Shown: one piece after another, positions 1 to 5,090 of the stretch | How the letters are laid out: every line of letters starts with the position of its first letter | How positions within the stretch are numbered: position 1 is the first letter of the stretch | Made by a program: the position numbers and the translations under genes | Assembly (NCBI GenBank): GCA_020051815.1 | Contig: JAGVQF010000174.1 | Location: 1-9,245 of the forward strand | Length of the DNA: 9,245 nt | Source: Candidatus Saganbacteria bacterium | GTDB lineage: Bacteria > Margulisbacteria > WOR-1 > O2-12-FULL-45-9 > XYB2-FULL-48-7 | Reading direction: 5' to 3' | Notes under the pieces: generated by a model | What the model saw: the letters and a program-made list of their open reading frames with translations, nothing else | The model's database searches: none | What the model was told of the DNA's origin: nothing

Positions 1-71
1 AACCGTAATCCATTACGATTGTTTTTGCCCTGCTTATTTGCTTTTGTCATATACCTGATATTTTATATCAG
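1..71. other. Unassigned sequence upstream of the transposase remnant
   Basis: None of the three plus-strand frames here reads like the DDE core that should precede the transposase fragment, and the transposase frame meets a TAA at 6-8. On the minus strand an open frame starts with ATG at 50-48 and runs off the window edge after 16 codons (MTKANKQGKNNRNGLR). It has only a weak AGG upstream. It could be the first codons of a gene read leftwards or chance; I do not recognise it. Confidence 0.2.
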
Positions 72-73
72 GT
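53..73. repeat. Perfect 9-bp inverted repeat at the transposase break
   Basis: ACCTGATAT (53-61) and ATATCAGGT (65-73) are exact reverse complements separated by TTT. The palindrome lies exactly where recognisable transposase sequence begins (about base 72). It could be an operator or terminator for whatever lies to the left, a trace of the rearrangement that cut the transposase, or an assembly join at a repeat. The sequence does not decide among these. Confidence 0.5.
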
Positions 74-647
74 GTTGCGTTTCTTTGTTGAACTCGGGCT
101 CCCAGAGGCCAGCATTGTAGTAGATCATTTTCATGTCATTCAAGATGCTAATCGTCGTCTGGGAGAAGCCCGGCGGCTGGAACAGGAAATGCAGAATCGG
201 AAACTGATCGGCAAGCGCTGGTGGTTTGTCAAAGGCAGAGAAAACCTAAAAGATTGGGAGAAGCAAGCCTTGGACAATCTCCTCAAGAAATATCCCGAGC
301 TTGAAGCGTTTTATTATTACAAAGAGCAGCTAAGGTCATTCTACAAAGCTAAAACCAGAGAAGAAGCTGCGGTTTTAATGTCGAGAATTATCTTGAACAT
401 GGAATGCAGTGATGACGCGGCAATTAACCAGTGGGGCAGAACCTTAAAGCGCTGGCGGATGTATATCTTAAATTTCTTTATCAGCAAAACAACCAATGCG
501 TTTACTGAGGGGGCTCACACTAAAATCAAAATGATTAAACGACAGAGCTACGGCTTTCGCAATGTCCAGGTCTACATCCGAAAGATGATGCTGGCGTTTA
601 TCCCCATTGCTCTGCTAGGAGGTTTAATTTGGCACACTGTTTGCTGA
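72..647 (+). pseudogene. ISL3-family transposase, C-terminal remnant
   Basis: These 191 codons match the second half of ISL3-family (DDE) transposases. IVVDHFHVI at residues 14-22 carries the second catalytic Asp (D18). NAFTEGAHTKIKMIKRQSYGF at about 142-161 is the usual 'EG..NKIK.IKR..YGFR' block with the catalytic Glu (E146). The zinc-binding and helix-turn-helix N-terminus and the first catalytic Asp are missing; full-length relatives are about 400 residues or more. The frame is open back to base 9, but bases 9-71 do not resemble a transposase, and the GTG at 72 has no ribosome-binding site, so this is a 5'-truncated, inactive copy. Its stop lies inside the probable right terminal repeat, as is common in this family. 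Family assignment is firm; the reason for truncation (deletion, rearrangement or contig edge) is open. Confidence 0.82.
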
Positions 648-653
648 AGAGCC
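628..653 (-). repeat. Probable right terminal inverted repeat of the ISL3-type element
   Basis: Read on the minus strand from 653, the sequence begins GGCTCTTC and continues AGCAAACAGTGTGCC. Many ISL3-family ends begin with GGCTCTT-like sequence, and here it overlaps the transposase stop codon, as expected for a right end. This would put the element boundary at about 653 and any 8-bp target duplicate at 654-661 (aatttccg). The left end is not in the window, so neither repeat nor duplication can be confirmed. Confidence 0.42.
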
Positions 654-662
654 AATTTCCGC

Positions 663-691
663 TTGACAATGACGTTTCATTATATTATTAT
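663..691 (+). promoter_or_regulatory. Promoter of the abiE operon
   Basis: The -35 box TTGACA (663-668) is a perfect consensus and the -10 box TATTAT (686-691) matches 5 of 6, with the ideal 17-bp spacer. Transcription would start near 697-699, only about 6-8 bases before the ATG at 705, so the mRNA would be nearly leaderless; no Shine-Dalgarno sequence precedes that ATG. The promoter lies just outside the presumed end of the insertion sequence, so it is probably native to the toxin-antitoxin operon. Confidence 0.75.
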
Positions 692-706
692 ATTTGATAA
701 TAATAT
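682..706. promoter_or_regulatory. Inverted-repeat operator over the abiE promoter and start codon
   Basis: ATATTATTAT (682-691) and ATAATAATAT (697-706) are perfect 10-bp inverted repeats around a 5-bp centre (ATTTG). The left arm contains the -10 box and the right arm covers the transcription start and the first two bases of the antitoxin ATG. Studied AbiEi proteins bind inverted repeats in their own promoter and repress it, so this is the natural operator candidate. The A/T-only composition is the main reason for caution. Confidence 0.6.
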
Positions 707-1304
707 GAAGTATACTGATTTTAAGCGGGCGGTTACGGGCCCCCTGTTTACCCGGCAGGATATCCGCCTGCGGGGCTTGAAGCTGTTTGGCTATCAGCTC
801 TCTCTCTGGCAAAAGCAGGGACATATTATAAAGCTAAAAAACGGTATTTATCTCTTTGCCGACTCGCTTGGGCGGGTTGCCCCCGAAGAAATAACCGGCC
901 TGCTTTATTCCCCTTGCTATATAAGCTTGGAAAAGGCCCTCTCCCATTACGGCTTGATCCCTGAAATGGTCTCCGCCATTACCCTTGTTACTCCCAAAGC
1001 CACCCGCCGCTTCAGCAACCGCCTGGGCAACTTTATCTACCGGCAAATAAAGCCGTCTCTCTTCTTTGGCTATCGGGAAACAAAGGGGGCGGCAGCCCCA
1101 TACCTCTTGGCCGAACCGGAAAAAGCGCTGCTGGATTATCTGTATTTGAATAAATATAAGAGCGTTGTCGACCTGGAATCGCTTCGGCTGAATAAAAAGA
1201 CGCTCAAAGAGTTGTTTCGGCCCAAGTTATTCAAACAATACCTGGCTGTTTATCAAAATAACGCGCTCAATAAATTATGCGCGGCTTATGGGCTGGTGAA
1301 ATAA
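705..1304 (+). CDS. abiEi: AbiEi family antitoxin and transcriptional regulator
   Basis: A 199-residue antitoxin of the AbiE (type IV) toxin-antitoxin family. Such proteins neutralise the AbiEii nucleotidyltransferase without stable complex formation and repress their own operon. Residues 12-52 form the winged helix-turn-helix, with the wing at about 39-51 (GHIIKLKNGIYLF). Residues 60-150 carry the family core: YISLEKALSHYGLIPE at 72-87, a TPK.TRRF segment at 96-103, F.YRQIKP..FFGY at 110-123, and the AEPEKALLDYLYL block at 137-149. I chose ATG 705 over the upstream ATG at 663, because 663 is the -35 box and the regulatory palindrome fills 682-706; translation would then be near-leaderless. 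The stop directly abuts the toxin start. Length is normal for the family and no damage is visible. The call rests on motif pattern; the antitoxin role is inferred from the partner gene. Confidence 0.88.
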   Translation: MKYTDFKRAVTGPLFTRQDIRLRGLKLFGYQLSLWQKQGHIIKLKNGIYLFADSLGRVAPEEITGLLYSPCYISLEKALSHYGLIPEMVSAITLVTPKATRRFSNRLGNFIYRQIKPSLFFGYRETKGAAAPYLLAEPEKALLDYLYLNKYKSVVDLESLRLNKKTLKELFRPKLFKQYLAVYQNNALNKLCAAYGLVK

Positions 1305-2087
1305 ATGCTTTCATTGGAACAAATAGTTCAATATTTCCCAAAAGAGCTGGCCAACCGCAATCCCAAGGGCGTCCTGGTCGAATATTTGCAATATGAGATC
1401 CTTGATTCACTTTTTAAACAGGCGGGATCGGAAGAATTGAGCTTTATCGGGGGAACTGCCATCAGGTTATTATATGACAGCCACCGTTTTTCTGAAGACC
1501 TCGATTTTGACAACTTCGGCCTCGATTTTGCCGGCTTTAGATCCCTATTTAACAAGGTTTGCTCCGAATTGGCGTTGAAGGGCTTTTCGCTGGAACATGA
1601 GTTTGCCGGCCTTAAGCCGCACTACCATTGTTATATTAAATTCCCCCGTTTGCTTAACCAATTGGGCCTCTCCGGCCATCGGGAAGAAAAGATATTGGTC
1701 AGCATCGACGCGGAATTGAAAGAAAAGCTTTTTGCTCCGGAAATTAAAACCCTTAATCGTTTCGGCGTCTACCGCAACCTCCCCGCCAATCCGCCGGACA
1801 TTCTGCTCGCCCAAAAATTACTGGCTATTCTTTTCAGGAAAAGAGAAAAAGGCCGCGATTTTTATGACGCTTCGTTTTTGTGGGGCTTGACGAAGCCAAA
1901 TTATGATTATTTACAAAAAAGGGCCGGCCTTTCACGGGACGACCTAAACAGTAAGCTGCTTGCCCGCTGCGAAAAATTGAATTATAAAGCCCTGGCCAGG
2001 GACGTTGAGCCATTCCTCTTCGAACCCGGGCAAATAAACCGTGTTCTCGATTTTATCAGTTTTCTAAAGGAGAAAATCCGTGCTTAA
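1305..2087 (+). CDS. abiEii: AbiEii/AbiGii family nucleotidyltransferase toxin
   Basis: A 260-residue toxin of the AbiEii family (DUF1814-like nucleotidyltransferase fold). Relatives range from phage abortive-infection toxins to mycobacterial MenT toxins, some of which add nucleotides to tRNA 3' ends and block translation. The nucleotidyltransferase signature is complete: GGTAIRLLY at 49-57 followed by RFSEDLDF at 61-68, with metal-binding D65 and D67. The second signature is K171 in LLAQKLLA and RDFYD at 184-188. All expected catalytic residues are present, so it looks active. ATG 1305 follows the antitoxin TAA with no gap; GGTGA at 1295-1299 is a reasonable ribosome-binding site with 5-base spacing. 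The 3' end overlaps gcvT by 8 bp and contains the gcvT ribosome-binding site. The family call is firm; the tRNA or NTP substrate cannot be read from sequence. Confidence 0.9.
   Translation: MLSLEQIVQYFPKELANRNPKGVLVEYLQYEILDSLFKQAGSEELSFIGGTAIRLLYDSHRFSEDLDFDNFGLDFAGFRSLFNKVCSELALKGFSLEHEFAGLKPHYHCYIKFPRLLNQLGLSGHREEKILVSIDAELKEKLFAPEIKTLNRFGVYRNLPANPPDILLAQKLLAILFRKREKGRDFYDASFLWGLTKPNYDYLQKRAGLSRDDLNSKLLARCEKLNYKALARDVEPFLFEPGQINRVLDFISFLKEKIRA
1960..1988 (+). promoter_or_regulatory. Possible internal promoter for the gcv genes
   Basis: Inside abiEii there is TTGCCC (1960-1965, 4 of 6 to the -35 consensus), a 17-bp spacer and TATAAA (1983-1988, 5 of 6 to the -10 consensus), about 90 bases before the gcvT start. 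It could give gcvT, gcvH and gcvPA expression independent of the repressed abiE promoter. It lies in coding DNA and could be chance. Confidence 0.3.
2066..2072 (+). promoter_or_regulatory. Ribosome-binding site of gcvT inside abiEii
   Basis: AAAGGAG at 2066-2072 is a strong Shine-Dalgarno sequence 7 bases before the GTG at 2080. It decides the gcvT start and lies wholly within the last codons of the toxin gene. Confidence 0.8.
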
Positions 2088-3162
2088 GCGTACGCCTCTT
2101 TTTGAGAAACATGTCCAGCTTGGCGCCAAGATGGTCCCCTTTGGCGGCTGGGAGATGCCGGTTTCATATCCCGCCGGTATTATCGCGGAACATTTGGCTG
2201 TCCGTTCATCGGCCGGATTGTTCGACATTGGCCACATGGGACTCATCCAAATTCGAAATACGAAATACGAAATACGAAACAATGATGGGGCGTTGGAGCT
2301 GATCCAGCGGCTGGCGACAAATAACGCGTCGAAGCTCGAAATAAACCAGTGCCAGTATTCCGTGCTCTGCAATGAAAATGGCGGGGTGATCGACGATATA
2401 CTTGTCTACCGCTTTGCCGACCACTATATGATCATCGCCAACGCCTCCAACGCGGACAGGGTTCTGTCGCATTTAAAAGCCTCCGCCGGCGGCATAGATG
2501 TTTCCCGCTGGCAGGATCGCTGCGCGCTCTCCATCCAGGGGCCGCAGGCGGTCGGGACGGTCGAGAAAGTTCTGTCGGTCTCTCTTTCAACGCTCAAGCG
2601 CAACCATGTTTTGGTTTCGAACGGCATGATCTTCTCCCGCACCGGCTACACCGGCGAAGATGGCATTGAGTTGGTCGTGGAGAAAGCGGCCGCGCCAAAG
2701 ATCTGGGATCTATTTATTAACGCGAATGTACAGCCGTGCGGCCTGGGCGCGCGCGATACGCTCCGCCTTGAGGCCGGCCTGCCCCTTTACGGCCATGAAT
2801 ACGACGAGGAGACCACCCCGCTTGAGGCCGGCTACGGCTGGGCGGTTAAATTCGATAAAGGCGAGTTTCTGGGCAAGCAAGCACTCGAAAAGGAAAAGGC
2901 GGAAGGATTGAGGAAAAGGCTAGTTGGGGTTGAGCTCGACGGGAGGGAGATACCAAGACAAGGATATGAGATATTTGATGTACAGGGCGCGAAATTAGGC
3001 GTGGTCACCAGTGGCACTTTTTCCCCGAGCTTGAAAAAGCCGATCGCCCTCGCCTACCTCACACCCCATCCCCCATACACCTCCCCCATCTTCATCTCCA
3101 TCCGCGGTGAAAAGCGCCCCGGAAAAATCGTTGACAAGGCCTTCTACAAGAGAGTAAAATAA
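2080..3162 (+). CDS. gcvT: Aminomethyltransferase, T-protein of the glycine cleavage system
   Basis: GcvT moves the aminomethyl carbon from lipoylated GcvH to tetrahydrofolate, releasing ammonia and forming 5,10-methylene-THF in the cytosol. The 360 residues are near the family length (about 360-370). Conserved landmarks are TPLFEKH at 5-11, FGGWEMPVSY at 21-30, GLFDIGHM at 46-53, GGVIDD at 101-106 with the conserved folate-site Asp, SRTGYTGEDG at 186-195, GLGARDTLRLEAGLPLYG at 221-238, SGTFSPSL at 310-317 and the C-terminal FYKR. GTG 2080 is fixed by AAAGGAG at 2066-2072 and by N-terminal homology. Odd feature: about eight extra residues after HM53 (around 58-67), encoded by a 7-bp tandem repeat; catalytic segments are untouched, so activity is likely kept. 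It overlaps abiEii by 8 bp and ends two bases before an alternative ATG (3165) of the next gene. Confidence 0.95.
   Translation: MLKRTPLFEKHVQLGAKMVPFGGWEMPVSYPAGIIAEHLAVRSSAGLFDIGHMGLIQIRNTKYEIRNNDGALELIQRLATNNASKLEINQCQYSVLCNENGGVIDDILVYRFADHYMIIANASNADRVLSHLKASAGGIDVSRWQDRCALSIQGPQAVGTVEKVLSVSLSTLKRNHVLVSNGMIFSRTGYTGEDGIELVVEKAAAPKIWDLFINANVQPCGLGARDTLRLEAGLPLYGHEYDEETTPLEAGYGWAVKFDKGEFLGKQALEKEKAEGLRKRLVGVELDGREIPRQGYEIFDVQGAKLGVVTSGTFSPSLKKPIALAYLTPHPPYTSPIFISIRGEKRPGKIVDKAFYKRVK
2254..2279. repeat. 7-bp tandem repeat CGAAATA inside gcvT
   Basis: Three exact copies of CGAAATA (2254-2260, 2261-2267, 2268-2274) are followed by a partial CGAAA (2275-2279). Read in the gcvT frame it gives an alternating IRNTKYEIRN peptide. 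Against E. coli and Thermotoga GcvT recalled from memory, the interval from HM to the next conserved block is 25 residues instead of 17, so the repeat accounts for an in-frame gain of about 24 bp. Similar CGAAAT-type arrays are common interspersed repeats in uncultured-bacterium genomes. Confidence 0.8.
3061..3074. repeat. 14-bp repeat, copy in gcvT
   Basis: ACACCCCATCCCCC is identical to bases 4388-4401 in gcvPA. It lies in a pyrimidine-rich stretch (about 3058-3102) encoding LTPHPPYTSP near the GcvT C-terminus. The peptide LTPHP is typical of a C-rich palindromic repeat family often found between bacterial genes. Confidence 0.45.
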
Positions 3163-3166
3163 CCAT

Positions 3167-3196
3167 GGAAACCGCGACGTTCAGTCGCAGGTTTCC
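3167..3196. repeat. Hairpin between gcvT and the small membrane-protein gene
   Basis: GGAAACC-GCGAC (3167-3178) pairs with GTCGC-A-GGTTTCC (3184-3196) around a 5-base loop (GTTCA): 12 base pairs with one bulged A. No T-run follows, so it is not a classical terminator. It may be an mRNA processing or stability element, a translational control hairpin for the downstream ATG at 3204, or a small interspersed palindromic repeat. Confidence 0.65.
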
Positions 3197-3203
3197 GAAA
3201 ACT

Positions 3204-3485
3204 ATGGATCTCAAAAAAGCCTACTATTACGTCATTTGCCTCGTCGCCCTGTTTGTCTTCTTTTGGGGCCTCGTTGACTTGACCGGCGCCGCGGTCGGCC
3301 TGACTATCGCCAGGCCGTCGGCCACGATCGAACAAACCGGCGCGCCAGAGGGAGACCAGTCCCTTGATGCTTATTATCAGAAGAAAATATTGTTTGACCG
3401 CTTATCCGACGGGCTGGCCCGCGTCATCGTCGCCGGCCTGGTTTTCGCCTACTGCCGCTCTAAGGTCAGCAAACTGCAAAGCTAA
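3204..3485 (+). CDS. Small two-helix membrane protein of unknown function
   Basis: I do not recognise a named function. From ATG 3204 the protein has 93 residues: MDLKK, a hydrophobic helix at about 7-26 (YYVICLVALFVFFWGLVDL), a soluble stretch of about 40 residues rich in polar and acidic residues, a second helix at about 71-84 (LARVIVAGLVFAYC), and a short basic tail. I prefer 3204 to the in-frame ATG at 3165 because the extra 13 codons lie in a strong hairpin and add a polar, basic leader before a natural 'MDLKK' start. Neither start has a good ribosome-binding site, so the choice is uncertain. Proteins beginning with a similar helix occur in uncultured bacteria as uncharacterised inner-membrane proteins. 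It is co-directional with gcvT and gcvH, 41 bases after the former and 2 bases before the latter, so probably cotranscribed, but no link to glycine metabolism is visible. Confidence 0.7.
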   Translation: MDLKKAYYYVICLVALFVFFWGLVDLTGAAVGLTIARPSATIEQTGAPEGDQSLDAYYQKKILFDRLSDGLARVIVAGLVFAYCRSKVSKLQS

Positions 3486-3487
3486 TA

Positions 3488-3880
3488 ATGTCCTATCCTG
3501 AAGGTTTAAAATACAGCAAGGAACACGAGTGGGTCAAAGTTGACGGAAAAGTTGCGACCATCGGCATCACCTCCCACGCGCAGGACGCGCTGGGCGACAT
3601 CGTTTACGTCGAAATGCCTCCTGTCGGCAAAGAGCTCGCGGCCATGCAGGAATTTGGCGTCGTTGAGTCGGTCAAATCGGTCTCCAGCCTCTTCTGCCCC
3701 GTCTCCGGCAAGGTCGCCGAGAGAAATGCCGCGCTGGAAAAACGGCCAGAGCTGGTCAATTCTTCGCCTTACGAAAACGGCTGGATCATCAAGGTTGAGA
3801 TGTCGGACCCGGCCGACCTTAATAAATTACTCTCCGCCGCCGATTATCAAAAGACCTTGCCCCCTGTCAGCAAGCACTAA
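3488..3880 (+). CDS. gcvH: Lipoyl carrier H-protein of the glycine cleavage system
   Basis: GcvH carries the aminomethyl intermediate between P-, T- and L-proteins on a lipoyl-lysine arm. At 130 residues it has the usual length. It shows the standard order: YSKEHEWV at 9-16, TIGIT.HAQ..LGDIV at 24-39, and the lipoylation site VVESVKSVSSLFCPVSG at 58-74 with K63 as modified lysine. E.N.AL...PELVN..PY..GW, which closes the fold, follows. ATG 3488 is two bases after the stop of the membrane-protein gene with no clear Shine-Dalgarno sequence, suggesting translational coupling. It ends one base before the proposed GTG of gcvPA. All functional residues are present. The tail beyond 'SAADYQ' is slightly unusual but compatible with family variation. 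Confidence 0.96.
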   Translation: MSYPEGLKYSKEHEWVKVDGKVATIGITSHAQDALGDIVYVEMPPVGKELAAMQEFGVVESVKSVSSLFCPVSGKVAERNAALEKRPELVNSSPYENGWIIKVEMSDPADLNKLLSAADYQKTLPPVSKH

Positions 3881-3881
3881 G

Positions 3882-5090
3882 GTGGCGACCGATCTTTTTG
3901 CCGATATCCCCGCGGCAGTCCGGCTCAAGGCCCCCCTCGATCTTCCCCGGCCGCTAAGCGAGCCGGAACTGGTCGAAGAGCTCACAAAGGCCAGCCAAGA
4001 AAATAAGCCGTCTTCTTTTCTTGGCGGCGGCAGCTACGATCACTTCATCCCCAGCGCGGTCGGTCACATAATCGGCCGCTCGGAGTTTTACACCGCCTAC
4101 ACGCCTTACCAGCCCGAGGCCAGCCAGGGGACTCTGCAGGCGATCTATGAATATCAGTCGCTCCTCTGCGAGCTGACCGGCCTGGAAGTCGCCAATGCCT
4201 CAATGTATGACGGTGCCACGGCGTTGGCCGAAGCCGCCTTTATGGCCTGCCGCGTCACCGGCCGCCAAGAAATACTCGTCTCACGAACCGTTAATCCCAA
4301 TTATCGCGCGGTTTTAAAAACCTACTGCACCGCCGCCGATTTGACCCTGACCGAAATTCCGTTCGACCAAAAAACCGGCCTTACCCCACACCCCATCCCC
4401 CTTACCAACACGGCTTCGTGTTTTATTATTCAGCAACCCAACTTTTTTGGCAACATCGAACAGACCAACAGACTAACCGACCTGATCCACAAACAGGGCG
4501 CACTCTTTATCGTCAATGTCGACCCGATCTCGCTCGGCCTTTTAAAGTCCCCCGGCGAATACGGGGCCGACATCGTTGTGGGCGAAGGACAGCCGCTGGG
4601 CACCCCGCGCAACTTTGGCGGCCCGGGGCTGGGCTTATTCGCGACCAAAAAAGAATATCTGCGCCAAATGCCCGGGCGAATCGTCGGGCTGACCAATGAC
4701 CTCGACGGCAAACGCGGCTTTGTCCTGACCATGTCGACCCGTGAACAGCACATCCGGCGCGAGCGGGCGACCTCCAATATCTGCAGTAACGAGGCGCTCT
4801 GCGCCCTGGCCGCGACAGTTTATCTCTCGCTGATGGGGAAAACTGGTTTGAGAAAAGTGGCTGAACTCTGCCTGCAAAAGGCGAATTATTTGAAGAAAGA
4901 ACTGGGTGATAAGGTTCTCTGGCCGAACACCCCGAGCTTTAAAGAATTTGCGGTAAAAACAAAGGCGTCGGCCGGCCTTGCCCTCTCAACTCACTACTCC
5001 GAACTCCGCGGCTCCGAACTCATCTGCGTAACCGAGCTGGCTAAAAAAGCGGCGATCGATAAATTAGTTGCCGAGATCCTGGCGGCCTAA
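3882..5090 (+). CDS. gcvPA: Glycine decarboxylase subunit 1 (GcvPA), shortened
   Basis: Subunit 1 of the two-part, PLP-dependent glycine decarboxylase (P-protein). Family blocks are clear: DLFADIP at 4-10, SFLGGGSYDHF at 45-55, RSEFYTAYTPYQPE.SQG at 66-83, SMYDGATALAEA at 108-119, QPNFFG at 185-190, GEGQPLGTPRNFGGPGLG at 234-251, and KRGFVLTMSTREQHIRRERATSNICSN across 277-303. The PLP-binding lysine belongs to subunit 2 (GcvPB). Starting at GTG 3882, one base after the gcvH stop, the protein has 402 residues, against about 440-450 usually. The N-terminal block of about 20 residues before 'DLFADIP' is missing, a helix before the C-terminal 'YPEL' region (here HYSEL, 371-375) is about 14 residues shorter, and the segment after KTG166 reads LTPHPIPLTN instead of a normal helix. 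The frame is open further upstream, but only as a shadow of gcvH. gcvPB does not follow. Family certain; full activity uncertain. Confidence 0.9.
   Translation: MATDLFADIPAAVRLKAPLDLPRPLSEPELVEELTKASQENKPSSFLGGGSYDHFIPSAVGHIIGRSEFYTAYTPYQPEASQGTLQAIYEYQSLLCELTGLEVANASMYDGATALAEAAFMACRVTGRQEILVSRTVNPNYRAVLKTYCTAADLTLTEIPFDQKTGLTPHPIPLTNTASCFIIQQPNFFGNIEQTNRLTDLIHKQGALFIVNVDPISLGLLKSPGEYGADIVVGEGQPLGTPRNFGGPGLGLFATKKEYLRQMPGRIVGLTNDLDGKRGFVLTMSTREQHIRRERATSNICSNEALCALAATVYLSLMGKTGLRKVAELCLQKANYLKKELGDKVLWPNTPSFKEFAVKTKASAGLALSTHYSELRGSELICVTELAKKAAIDKLVAEILAA
4388..4401. repeat. 14-bp repeat, copy in gcvPA
   Basis: ACACCCCATCCCCC is identical to bases 3061-3074 in gcvT. Here too the frame reads LTPHP (residues 167-171), replacing the usual TDL..L helix before the QPNFFG block. 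Confidence 0.45.

Noticed and set aside
663..704. Earlier ATG of abiEi at 663
   Set aside because: It coincides with the -35 box, lies upstream of the predicted transcription start, and adds a non-conserved hydrophobic leader made of operator sequence.
2050..2300. Glycine riboswitch near the gcvT start
   Set aside because: There is no intergenic space: the region is coding for abiEii and gcvT, and no riboswitch-like aptamer pattern is visible.
2885..2965. Purine-rich, AGG/ATA-codon-rich stretch in gcvT, considered as a foreign segment
   Set aside because: The encoded residues fit the normal GcvT alignment (LVGVELDGREIPRQGYEIF), so a local codon fluctuation is the simpler reading.
3540..3881. 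Upstream extension of the gcvPA reading frame over gcvH
   Set aside because: The translation is Arg/Ser/Pro-rich shadow sequence of gcvH, with no resemblance to the GcvPA N-terminus.
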